DNA of 64,000 nucleotides from Halovibrio variabilis. GTDB lineage: Bacteria; Pseudomonadota; Gammaproteobacteria; Pseudomonadales; Halomonadaceae. Numbering within the stretch: the stretch's first letter is position 1; every line of letters begins with the position of its first letter. Of the stretch, positions 19,362 through 27,733 are shown piece after piece. Both the position numbers and the translations under genes were made by a program. The DNA lies in NCBI RefSeq assembly GCF_007991175.1, contig NZ_BJXV01000006.1, positions 124,001 to 188,000 of the forward strand, in the 5' to 3' direction. A model generated the notes under the pieces. The model ran no database searches and was not told the origin of the DNA. It saw only the letters and a program-made list of their open reading frames with translations.

Positions 19362-20152
19362 GCCTGCTAGCGGCCAAACGATTAGAAAAGCATTACGGCA
19401 ACCATGTTGTCCTTGAGAATCTCAATTTCAGCGTTGAACCCGGCGAGTTTGTCACCCTAGTGGGCGCCTCAGGCTGCGGCAAAACCACCTTTCTGAAAAT
19501 GCTGCTGGGTACAGAAGCCATCTCTAAAGGCAGCTTAACGCTGGACGACCAACCCATTCCCAACGAGCCGGGCCCTGACCGTGGCGTGGTGTTTCAGAAA
19601 TACTCGGTGTTCCCGCACCTGACCGTGCTGGGCAACGTAATGATGGCCGATGAGCTGCACAGCTCTAAATTGTTGGGCAAAAGTTTCGGTGCTGCTAAGC
19701 GTCGCGCGATTGAAAAAGCCCACGCCCGTATTGACGAAGTCGGCCTAGACCAAGCCCTGGATAAATACCCGCATGAGCTTTCCGGCGGTATGCAGCAGCG
19801 CTTGGCCATCGCCCAGGCGTTGATGATGCGGCCACGCATGTTACTGCTCGATGAGCCTTTCGGCGCCTTGGATCCAGGTATTCGCCAAGACATGCACGTG
19901 CTGATCAACCGCCTGTGGCAAGAGCAGCAGCTAACCATCTTTATGATCACCCACGACTTAAAAGAGGCGTTTGAGCTGGGCACCCGGCTATGGGTATTCG
20001 ATAAAACTCGCCACGACCCCCAGGCGCCGGAAGCCTATGGCGCCACGATCACTTACGACCTGCCTATCTCCCGAGACCGCCCGTCTGAAGCATTGAAGGA
20101 AAAGCTGCAACAGGGCGGCCTGCAAACCCACACCCAGGAGACGCTGCTATGA
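19358..20152 (+). CDS. ABC importer ATP-binding protein (probably guanidine)
   Basis: This cytoplasmic ATPase drives the importer. The 264-residue product has Walker A GASGCGKTT, a Q-loop in VVFQKYSVFPHLTV, signature LSGGMQQRLAIAQAL, Walker B MLLLDEPFGALD and the switch His in MITHDLKEA. It belongs to the NitT/TauT-type ATPase group. It overlaps the permease and the next gene by four bases each. The C-terminal tail (about 215-264, KTRHDPQAPEAYGATITYDLP) is a common extension in urea-carboxylase-linked ATPases. Confidence 0.9.
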   Translation: MSLLAAKRLEKHYGNHVVLENLNFSVEPGEFVTLVGASGCGKTTFLKMLLGTEAISKGSLTLDDQPIPNEPGPDRGVVFQKYSVFPHLTVLGNVMMADELHSSKLLGKSFGAAKRRAIEKAHARIDEVGLDQALDKYPHELSGGMQQRLAIAQALMMRPRMLLLDEPFGALDPGIRQDMHVLINRLWQEQQLTIFMITHDLKEAFELGTRLWVFDKTRHDPQAPEAYGATITYDLPISRDRPSEALKEKLQQGGLQTHTQETLL

Positions 20153-20871
20153 AGAGCGAACCGGACTACACCACCCATTTACCCGGCGGGCATCACTGGT
20201 CGCTGCGCCTGCGCCGTGGAACCACCCTGACCCTGACCGCCCAACACGCCGATAGCAACGTAGGGCTGTTGTGCTACAACCCGGAAAATCTGCTCGAGCG
20301 TTTAAACCTGCCCGACACTTTAAAGTGCCAGCACACCTTTAAGCTGACCCAGGGCCACTGCCTTTACTCGGACATGGGGCGTATTTTTGCCTCCATTACT
20401 CACGATGACCTGGGCTGGCACGACAACGTGGGCGGCAATCTGATGCCCCAGCATTTACTGACCAAGGGTTGGCAGCCAGTCAGCTATCAACAGGGCCACA
20501 ACGACTGGACGCGCACCGGCTTCGACGCCTTTTTGGTCGAGCTTGCCAAATATGGCCTGGGCCGCCGGGATATGGCCGCCAACCTCAACCTGTTCGCCCG
20601 GGTCGAGAGCGACGACGAGGGTAAACTGCGCTATGTGCCCGGCCACTGCCAGCCCGGCCAAAGCGTCACGCTGCGTTTCGAGATGGACACGCTGGTACTG
20701 CTACACACCTGCCCCCACCCGCTCGACCCCAGCGCTGACTACCCCCGTCGCGGCGTCGATATTGCCCTCGGCACCACCGAGCCGCCCACGCAAGACGACC
20801 CCTGCTACCGCTCGCGGCCCGAAAACGCCCGCGGCTTCGCCAATAACCGTCTTTACCACCTCGGCCTATAA
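20149..20871 (+). CDS. Urea carboxylase-associated protein 1 (carboxyguanidine deiminase subunit)
   Basis: This DUF1989-family protein has 240 residues. With the next gene it forms the pair formerly called urea carboxylase-associated proteins 1 and 2, shown in other bacteria to be the two subunits of carboxyguanidine deiminase (CgdAB), which converts carboxyguanidine to allophanate and ammonia. Visible features are GHCLYSDMGRIFASITHDDLGWHD and conserved Cys/His positions (LLCYNPENLLERLN, LLHTCPHPLDP) likely to bind metal. It overlaps the ATPase gene by ATGA. Which subunit is CgdA or CgdB is not assigned here. Enzyme role rests on family knowledge plus context. Confidence 0.88.
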   Translation: MKSEPDYTTHLPGGHHWSLRLRRGTTLTLTAQHADSNVGLLCYNPENLLERLNLPDTLKCQHTFKLTQGHCLYSDMGRIFASITHDDLGWHDNVGGNLMPQHLLTKGWQPVSYQQGHNDWTRTGFDAFLVELAKYGLGRRDMAANLNLFARVESDDEGKLRYVPGHCQPGQSVTLRFEMDTLVLLHTCPHPLDPSADYPRRGVDIALGTTEPPTQDDPCYRSRPENARGFANNRLYHLGL

Positions 20872-20886
20872 GGGGGAACGAACACC

Positions 20887-21525
20887 ATGATTATTGAAAG
20901 CACCCTACGCCCCGAAAATGCCCTGAGCCGTACAACGGTTAACGCGGGCGATCATTACATTGGCACCGTGAAGCGCGGCCAAACTCTGCGTATTCTCGAT
21001 TTAGAGGGTAACCAGGCCGCGGATACGCTGTTCTTCAGCGCTGACGATACCAGCGAGCGCTACAGCGCCATGGACACGGTACGCGAGCAAGGCGCTGTCT
21101 ACCTCACCGCCGGTACGACACTGGTTTCTAGCGAAGGGCGCGCCATGCTGACCATTAGCGCCGACACCTGCGGCCGTCACGACACCCTGGGCGGCGCCTG
21201 CGCCAGCGAGAGCAATACCGTTCGCTACGACCTGGAAAAGCGCCATATGCACTCCTGTCGCGACAACTGGATGCAGGCCATCGCCAACTACCCAGCGTTC
21301 GGCCTTACCAAGCGCGATATCACCCACAACATCAATTTTTTTATGAACGTGCCGGTCACCGCCGACGGTGGGTTGACCTTTGAAGACGGCATTTCCGCAC
21401 CGGGCAAGTACGTGGAGATGGTCGCCGAGATGGATGTGATCGTGCTGGTCTCCAACTGCCCCCAGCTCAACAACCCCTGCAACGGCTACAACCCCACGCC
21501 CATTGAGCTGTTGGTTTGGGAATAA
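20887..21525 (+). CDS. Urea carboxylase-associated protein 2 (carboxyguanidine deiminase subunit)
   Basis: This is the second DUF1989-type subunit, 212 residues, 15 bp after the first. It has the paralogous layout: [42 protein letters not shown] and the C-terminal [20 protein letters not shown], with conserved Cys, His and Asp residues in the same order as its partner. It probably forms a heteromeric metal-dependent deiminase with the upstream protein, acting between the carboxylase and allophanate hydrolase. It is full length. Confidence 0.9.
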   Translation: MIIESTLRPENALSRTTVNAGDHYIGTVKRGQTLRILDLEGNQAADTLFFSADDTSERYSAMDTVREQGAVYLTAGTTLVSSEGRAMLTISADTCGRHDTLGGACASESNTVRYDLEKRHMHSCRDNWMQAIANYPAFGLTKRDITHNINFFMNVPVTADGGLTFEDGISAPGKYVEMVAEMDVIVLVSNCPQLNNPCNGYNPTPIELLVWE

Positions 21526-21600
21526 GTGATTAGCCCTAGGGACGACCCTAGAAGGCAAAGCAACCTGCGGGACGGCCCGCCTTTGTTTGCAGGCAATACC

Positions 21601-24600
21601 ATGTCACTCCATACAACGTTTAGCAAAGTCCTGATTGCCAACCGCGGCGCTATTGCCGCGCGTATTTTACGTACCCTGAAAGCCCTAGGCGTAGGTAGCG
21701 TGGTGGTTTACGCCGATGCGGACCGCGATGCGCCTTATGTTCATCAAGCCGATGAGGCCTATCCACTCGGTGAGGGCGGCGCCAGCGACACCTATCTTAA
21801 TATCGACAAGCTGATCGCTATTGCCAAGCAGAGCGGTGCCCAAGCGGTGCATCCCGGCTACGGTTTTTTGTCAGAAAACACCCGCTTTATCGACGCTTGC
21901 GACACCGCTGGGCTCACTTTTTTAGGCCCCACTACCGAGCAGATTGAACGGTTTGGCCTTAAACACCAGGCCCGCGCCCTTGCCGAACAGGCCGGCGTAC
22001 CGCTAGTGCCCGGCTCCAAACTTCTCGCCAGCGTTGATGACGCTCTCACCAGCGCCGAACAGATCGGCTACCCGGTAATGCTCAAATCCACCGCCGGTGG
22101 CGGCGGTATTGGCATGCAAGTGTGCCAAACCGCTGCCGAGCTTGAGCGCGCTTTTGACTCGGTCAAAGGCCTGGGTGAGCGTAACTTTGGCGATGGTGGC
22201 GTGTTTCTGGAGGCCTATATTGCCCGCGCCCGCCATATTGAAGTGCAGCTGTTTGGCGACGGCCACGGCAATGTGGTGGCTCTGGGTGAGCGTGACTGCT
22301 CCACCCAGCGCCGCCACCAAAAAGTACTTGAGGAGTGCCCGGCCCCCAATTTGCCGGAACACGTTCGCCAGGCGCTGCACGCCACCGCGGTTCAACTGGG
22401 CAAAGCAGTCAACTACCGCAGCGCCGGCACCGTCGAATTTATTTACGATACCCAGCGTGAGGCCTTCTATTTTCTCGAAGTGAACACCCGCCTTCAGGTC
22501 GAGCACGGCGTTACCGAGATGGTGTATGGCATTGATATCGTCGAGTGGATGGTAAAACTCGGCGCGGGACAATTGCCCGATCTTGAGTCACTTACTAAAG
22601 ATCTCGTCCCCAGCGGCCATGCGGTTCAGGCGCGCCTTTACGCCGAAGACCCTGCTCATGACTTTCGTCCCAGCGCCGGGCTACTGACTGAGGTCGATTT
22701 TCCCCAAGCGGACGGCCTGCGCATCGACCATGCTATCGAAGCCGGGCTGGAAATCTCTGCCCTTTTTGACCCCATGCTGGCCAAGGTGATTGTTCACGCC
22801 GACGACCGTGGCGCCGCTATCGAGCAGTTGGCGGACACGCTGAATAACGCCAGCGTTTATGGCATTACCACCAACCGCACCTGGCTTGCTCATGTGCTGC
22901 GCGCCAAGCGTTTTCAAGACGCCGACCTGGATACCCACTGGCTGACAACGCTGGATTGGGCGCCGCCCGCCATAGAAGTGTTGGCGCCCGGCACAATGAC
23001 GACGATTCAGGATTACCCCGGTCGTCAGGGCCACTGGGATGTCGGCGTGCCGCCCTCAGGGCCCTTTGATGACTGGTCGTTTCGCCTGGGCAACCGCCTG
23101 CTCGACAACCCCACCGATGCCGCCGGGCTGGAAATCACTCTCACCGGCCCGACGCTGCGCTTTCACCATGCCACACAAATCGTGCTGACGGGTGCCGAAC
23201 TGCCTGCCACGCTGGATGGCGAAGCGCTAGCTTTTTGGCAGGTAGTGGATATTCCTGCCGGTGCCACGCTGACGCTGGGCAAAGCCGCCGCGGGCGCTCG
23301 CGCCTATTTATTGGTGCGCGGCGGCATTGATTGCCCGCGCTATTTAGGCTCGCGTAGCACCTTTACCCTGGGCCAGTTTGGCGGCCATGGCGGCCGCGCA
23401 CTGCGCAGCGGCGATATGCTCGACTTGCCAGCGCTCGCACCCATCTCAGCGGCTCAGCTTGATAACGCATTACGACCCACTTTCGGCCATCAAGACGGGG
23501 GTAAAACCTGGCAGGTAGCCGTGCTTTACGGCCCCCACGGCGCGCCGGACTTTTTTACCGATGACGATATCGAGCAATTCTTTGCCCATGAGTGGGAGGT
23601 CCACTACAACTCCAGCCGCACCGGCGTCAGGCTGATTGGCCCCCGCCCGGCGTGGGCACGGGCCGACGGCGGCGAAGCGGGCTTGCACCCCTCCAATATC
23701 CACGATAACGCCTACGCCTTTGGCACTATCGACTTTACCGGCGATATGCCGGTGATCCTCGGCCCCGATGGCCCATCGCTGGGCGGCTTTGTGTGCCCCG
23801 CCACCGTGGTGCGCGCCGAGCGCTGGAAGCTGGGTCAACTCGCCGCCGGTGACAGCATACGCTTTGTGCCGGTGAGTTTGGCCACTGCTCGCGCCCTGGA
23901 AGTGCGCCAGCTCACCCAATTGGAAACCCTCACAGCGAATCCTGTTGAAGATATTCAGCAAGAGCGCGACACGCCCATCCTGCGCGATGTGCCCGCCGAG
24001 CAGGCCGGTGAGCGAATTATTTACCGCCGCGCAGGGGATGACTTTCTGCTCATCGAGTTTGGCGCCATGGAGCTGGATATCGCCCTGCGCTTTCGGGTAC
24101 ACGCCTGGATGCTGTGGCTACAGGAACACTTGCTACCTGGCCTGCGCGAGTTAACTCCCGGTATTCGCTCGCTGCAGATTCACTATGAGCCATTGGAACT
24201 GACCCTGGATGAACTGCTCGCCCACCTGCAAAACGCCGAGCAGGCGCTGATCGACGTGGAATCGCTGGAAGTCGAGTCGCGAGTGGTACATCTGCCGCTC
24301 TCCTGGGACGACCCTGCCTGCCAGGAAGCCATCGACAAATACCAGCGCAGCGTACGCCCGGATGCCCCCTGGTGCCCCAGCAATCTCGATTTTATTCGCC
24401 GCATCAACGCCCTGGAAAGCGAACAGGAAGTGCGCGATATCGTTTTTAATGCCCGCTACCTGGTGATGGGACTGGGGGATGTCTACCTGGGCGCCCCTGT
24501 TTCGACCCCGCTTGACCCGCGCCAACGGCTGGTGACCACCAAGTACAACCCCGCGCGCACCTGGACCGCCGAAAACTCCGTGGGCATTGGCGGCGCCTAC

Positions 24601-25218
24601 CTGTGCGTTTATGGCATGGAAGGCCCTGGCGGCTACCAGTTTGTCGGTCGCACGCTGCAGATGTGGAACCGCTACCGCACCACGCAGCACTTTGAAAACC
24701 CCTGGCTGCTACGCTTTTTTGACCAGCTGCGCTTTTTCGAGGTCAGCCACGACGAGCTAACCCAGATTCGCCGCGACTTCCCCCATGGTCGGTATGACTT
24801 ACCCATTGAAACAACGCGTTTTCGCCTGGCGGATTACCAGGCCGAAATCGACAAGAACGCCGAGGCGATTGAGACCTTCCGCGCCAAGCGCGAAGCCGCC
24901 TTCCAGGCGGAGATGGCCGCCTGGCGCGCCAATGGCCAGTTCACCTTTGAGGATCAGGCGCCGGAAAGTGCCGAAGTCACAGCGCTTGATGACAACGAAA
25001 TCGGCATCGAAAGCCCCGTAACCGGCAGCCTGTGGAAGTTACTGGTTGAAGAAAGTGACCAAGTCACGGCTGGCCAGCCGGTAGCGGTGGTGGAGTCGAT
25101 GAAAATGGAAGTCGAGATCACCACCCACTGTGATGGCCGCGTTGTTCGCCTGCCGCTTTCTGAAGGGGCGTCGATTGCCCCCGGGCAGCCCATTGTGGTG
25201 CTTAGCAGTGAGGTGTAG
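21601..25218 (+). CDS. Biotin-dependent urea/guanidine carboxylase
   Basis: This large carboxylase uses ATP and bicarbonate. Its family was named urea carboxylase, but members beside CgdAB genes and guanidine-I riboswitches prefer guanidine. The 1205-residue protein has a biotin carboxylase (about 5-450, KSTAGGGGIGMQ and EVNTRLQVEHGVTE), a carboxyltransferase formed by AHS2/KipA-like (about 463-780, GTMTTIQDYPGR) and AHS1/KipI-like (about 800-1010) domains, and a C-terminal biotinyl domain with ESMKMEV, biotinylated Lys about 1168. ATG 21601 is chosen over an upstream in-frame ATG at 21526 because homology starts at KVLIANRGAIAARI. The carboxylase step makes carboxyguanidine. Confidence 0.93.
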   Translation: MSLHTTFSKVLIANRGAIAARILRTLKALGVGSVVVYADADRDAPYVHQADEAYPLGEGGASDTYLNIDKLIAIAKQSGAQAVHPGYGFLSENTRFIDACDTAGLTFLGPTTEQIERFGLKHQARALAEQAGVPLVPGSKLLASVDDALTSAEQIGYPVMLKSTAGGGGIGMQVCQTAAELERAFDSVKGLGERNFGDGGVFLEAYIARARHIEVQLFGDGHGNVVALGERDCSTQRRHQKVLEECPAPNLPEHVRQALHATAVQLGKAVNYRSAGTVEFIYDTQREAFYFLEVNTRLQVEHGVTEMVYGIDIVEWMVKLGAGQLPDLESLTKDLVPSGHAVQARLYAEDPAHDFRPSAGLLTEVDFPQADGLRIDHAIEAGLEISALFDPMLAKVIVHADDRGAAIEQLADTLNNASVYGITTNRTWLAHVLRAKRFQDADLDTHWLTTLDWAPPAIEVLAPGTMTTIQDYPGRQGHWDVGVPPSGPFDDWSFRLGNRLLDNPTDAAGLEITLTGPTLRFHHATQIVLTGAELPATLDGEALAFWQVVDIPAGATLTLGKAAAGARAYLLVRGGIDCPRYLGSRSTFTLGQFGGHGGRALRSGDMLDLPALAPISAAQLDNALRPTFGHQDGGKTWQVAVLYGPHGAPDFFTDDDIEQFFAHEWEVHYNSSRTGVRLIGPRPAWARADGGEAGLHPSNIHDNAYAFGTIDFTGDMPVILGPDGPSLGGFVCPATVVRAERWKLGQLAAGDSIRFVPVSLATARALEVRQLTQLETLTANPVEDIQQERDTPILRDVPAEQAGERIIYRRAGDDFLLIEFGAMELDIALRFRVHAWMLWLQEHLLPGLRELTPGIRSLQIHYEPLELTLDELLAHLQNAEQALIDVESLEVESRVVHLPLSWDDPACQEAIDKYQRSVRPDAPWCPSNLDFIRRINALESEQEVRDIVFNARYLVMGLGDVYLGAPVSTPLDPRQRLVTTKYNPARTWTAENSVGIGGAYLCVYGMEGPGGYQFVGRTLQMWNRYRTTQHFENPWLLRFFDQLRFFEVSHDELTQIRRDFPHGRYDLPIETTRFRLADYQAEIDKNAEAIETFRAKREAAFQAEMAAWRANGQFTFEDQAPESAEVTALDDNEIGIESPVTGSLWKLLVEESDQVTAGQPVAVVESMKMEVEITTHCDGRVVRLPLSEGASIAPGQPIVVLSSEV

Positions 25219-25287
25219 GCGTGATACTGACCAACGAACAGCGCTTTTTAGCATTCTGCCACGGTTAATAAATATAGGATTTTCCTT

Positions 25288-27111
25288 ATGACACAGCGCC
25301 TAGCACTCGATATCACAAACCTCCATGCCGCCTATATGCAGGGTGATTTAACACCTGCAACGTTAATCGACGCACTGCTGGCGCAAGCCGACACCCACGG
25401 CAACGAGCCCGCTTGGATTACCCGTTTAAGTCGTGAACAGCTGGCCCCTTATCTGCAACGCCTGGAAGGTGAGTCGCCTGACACGTTACCGCTTTACGGA
25501 ATCCCCTTTGCGATGAAGGACAACATCGACTTGGCGGGCATTCCCACCACAGTGGGCAGCCCGGCCTATGCCTACACGCCCACCGAAAACGCCTTTGTGG
25601 TGCAGCAGTTGATCGATGCGGGCGCGATACCCATGGGTAAAACCAATCTGGATCAGTTCGCCACCGGCTTGGTGGGTGAGCGCGCCTTGAGTGACTACGG
25701 CGTGCCGGCCAACGCCTTTAACCCCGACTATATTCCCGGCGGTTCCAGCAGTGGCTCGGCGGTGGTCACTGCTGTGGGTATGGTGAGCTTTGCACTGGGC
25801 ACCGATACAGCCGGCTCCGGCCGTGTGCCTGCCTGTTTCCACAATTTATACGGCGTTAAGCCCAGCCTGGGGCTGCTTAGCACCCGAGGCGTGGTACCCG
25901 CCTGCGCGACGCTAGACACTATCAGCCTGTTTACCCTCACCGCCGACGATGCGGCGAAAGTGTTCGACATTACCGCTGCCTACGATGATCAATGCGCTTG
26001 GTCGCGCCGTCACGATTTTGCCGTGCACGGTAAGCGCTACGGCAAAGCGCCTGCTGCGTTTCGCTTTGGTGTGCCGACGCAATCCCAGTGGCAAACCGAT
26101 GCAGCGTACACCCAAGGCATGCACCAGGCGGTTGCCGAGCTGGAAGCGCTTGGTGGCGAGAAAGTCGAGCTCGACTGCGCGCCGTTGCTGGCCGCAGCGC
26201 GCTTACTTTATGAAGGCCCCTGGGTAGCCGAGCGCTACCATGTGATTCGCGATTTGATGGAGAGCCACCCGGAGGCGGTGCATCCGGTCACTTTTCAGAT
26301 CACCCAGGGCGGGGCCACCCCGCTGGCGGTAGATGCCTTTGATGCCCGCTATAAGCTCGCCGAGTATAAGCGTCAGGCCGACGCGCTCATCAGCCAAGTA
26401 GATGTGATGCTCTCGCCCACCACGGTGACCCATCCCACCAAGGCCGACGTGGCGGCGGACCCCATCGGCGTGAATTCACGCCTGGGTACCTGGACCAACT
26501 TTATGAACCTGCTCGACTACAGCGCCCTGGCCGTTCCGATAGGCTTTACTGAGCGAGATCTGCCGGTAGGCGTCACGCTGTTTGGGCCGGTATTCGACGA
26601 TTTAAAACTGCTCTCCCTGGGCCGCGCCCTCGAAGCCCGCTTAATGCTGCCATTAGGTGCCACTGGCGTTGTCCATCCGGCGCTGCCGGCGCCATTAACC
26701 AATGCCCAAGACGGCACCATGGAGCTAGTCGCGTGCGGTGCACACCTGCAAGGCTTGCCGCTTAACCATCAACTGACTGAACGCGGTGGTGTACTGGTTA
26801 GCAGCACTCATAGCGCGCCGCACTACAAGCTGTTTGCTCTGGCAGGCGGGCCACCCAAACGCCCGGCGATGGTACGCGATGCCAACGGCCAGGCCATTGA
26901 AGTGGAAGTGTGGCGTTTGCCGATTGAGACGCTGGGCAGCTTTTTAGCGGGTATTCCCGCTCCCCTCGGCTTAGGCCAGGTGGAACTTGCCGACGGTAGC
27001 TGGAAGTGCGGCTTTATCTGCACCGCAGGGGCGCTCAATGAAGGTGGCGCAGCAGAAGACATCAGCGAATTTGGTGGCTGGCGGGGGTGGTTGAAAACCC
27101 AGACCGCCTAA
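25288..27111 (+). CDS. atzF: Allophanate hydrolase
   Basis: Allophanate hydrolase completes the pathway, converting allophanate to ammonia and CO2. The 607-residue enzyme has an amidase-signature domain (about 1-450) with the Lys of FAMKDNIDLAG and the serines of GGSSSGSA and GTDTAGSGR forming the Ser-cisSer-Lys triad. Its C-terminal domain (about 470-605, MELVACGAHLQGLPLNHQL) is found in AtzF-type enzymes. It follows the carboxylase by 69 bp and ends the operon before an intrinsic terminator. The order carboxylase then hydrolase and the shared riboswitch make the role clear. Confidence 0.95.
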   Translation: MTQRLALDITNLHAAYMQGDLTPATLIDALLAQADTHGNEPAWITRLSREQLAPYLQRLEGESPDTLPLYGIPFAMKDNIDLAGIPTTVGSPAYAYTPTENAFVVQQLIDAGAIPMGKTNLDQFATGLVGERALSDYGVPANAFNPDYIPGGSSSGSAVVTAVGMVSFALGTDTAGSGRVPACFHNLYGVKPSLGLLSTRGVVPACATLDTISLFTLTADDAAKVFDITAAYDDQCAWSRRHDFAVHGKRYGKAPAAFRFGVPTQSQWQTDAAYTQGMHQAVAELEALGGEKVELDCAPLLAAARLLYEGPWVAERYHVIRDLMESHPEAVHPVTFQITQGGATPLAVDAFDARYKLAEYKRQADALISQVDVMLSPTTVTHPTKADVAADPIGVNSRLGTWTNFMNLLDYSALAVPIGFTERDLPVGVTLFGPVFDDLKLLSLGRALEARLMLPLGATGVVHPALPAPLTNAQDGTMELVACGAHLQGLPLNHQLTERGGVLVSSTHSAPHYKLFALAGGPPKRPAMVRDANGQAIEVEVWRLPIETLGSFLAGIPAPLGLGQVELADGSWKCGFICTAGALNEGGAAEDISEFGGWRGWLKTQTA

Positions 27112-27178
27112 AACCAGCAACCTGCTTAACTGTTCTCAAAAGCCTCTAGGTCATAATGTCATTGGAAATGGTTCAAAG

Positions 27179-27229
27179 CCCACTAACGGCGCACTTGCAG
27201 AAGTAATAACGCCGAAAGTGGGTTTTTTT
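27179..27229 (+). terminator. Intrinsic terminator of the guanidine operon
   Basis: CCCACT pairs with AGTGGG and GGCG with CGCC across a small internal loop, followed by seven T residues (27223-27229). It begins 68 bp after the allophanate hydrolase stop. Confidence 0.8.
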
Positions 27230-27303
27230 AGCATCTTTAAAGTGGCCTACTAAGGTCGTAAAAGCATCGTTTTCTGCTAAAGTTATAGGGCTAATGATTT
27301 CCG

Positions 27304-27324
27304 ACATTGACTTAGCCTCAATGT
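27304..27324. promoter_or_regulatory. Inverted repeat upstream of the PQQ dehydrogenase genes
   Basis: ACATTGA and TCAATGT flank a 7-base spacer, 33 bp before the first start codon of the dehydrogenase pair. It has the shape of a dimeric regulator site. No regulator gene is adjacent, and the match could be chance. Confidence 0.3.
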
Positions 27325-27357
27325 TGGCTACCTCAATCACCAGGAGGCCAACACGTT

Positions 27358-27723
27358 ATGTCGTTACCTCTCTCATCCAAATCGGGCGCTATCGTCCTTC
27401 TGATAGCCTCACTCGCCGGGCTTGCAATCGCTCTGTACGCCTATTTCACACCACTGACCGGGGTCACGGGAACACTCGGGGCACTGGTTGCCATTGTGGC
27501 CTGTTTCGTTCTTGCGGTGATGGCACTATTGCTAATGCAAGTCAAAACGCGCGGGGCTTCCCTCACACTGCGAGGGCTTATTCTGCTAGGGCTTGCCGGT
27601 ACATTTTTCGTCGCAATGCTGCTCCATCAGTGGTGGATTGGCGTTGCCATGGTGCTCGGCCTGATCGGTTTGATTGTGGATATGGTTCGCCCAGCACGTC
27701 ACGCCCGTCTAACCCACACCTAA
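27358..27723 (+). CDS. Small membrane subunit of a PQQ dehydrogenase (SldB-like)
   Basis: This 121-residue hydrophobic protein has four predicted membrane segments (about 11-28, 36-58, 70-90, 93-108) and a basic C-terminus, MVRPARHARLTHT. It lies 10 bp before a periplasmic quinoprotein gene that lacks a membrane domain. In one-chain membrane glucose and quinate dehydrogenases, a comparable multi-pass region is the N-terminal domain; in Gluconobacter sorbitol/glycerol dehydrogenase it is a separate upstream gene, sldB, as here. It probably anchors the catalytic subunit and passes electrons to ubiquinone. AGGAGG is ten bases before the ATG, a little far. Confidence 0.75.
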   Translation: MSLPLSSKSGAIVLLIASLAGLAIALYAYFTPLTGVTGTLGALVAIVACFVLAVMALLLMQVKTRGASLTLRGLILLGLAGTFFVAMLLHQWWIGVAMVLGLIGLIVDMVRPARHARLTHT

Positions 27724-27733
27724 GGAGCTGCCC

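Noticed and set aside
21536..21551. CTAGGG-ACGA-CCCTAG hairpin between the second associated protein and the carboxylase
   Set aside because: Only a 6-bp stem without a T run inside an operon; too weak to call as a terminator.
25221..25268. 16-codon GTG frame between the carboxylase and allophanate hydrolase genes
   Set aside because: No clear ribosome-binding site and no recognisable sequence; length is expected by chance.
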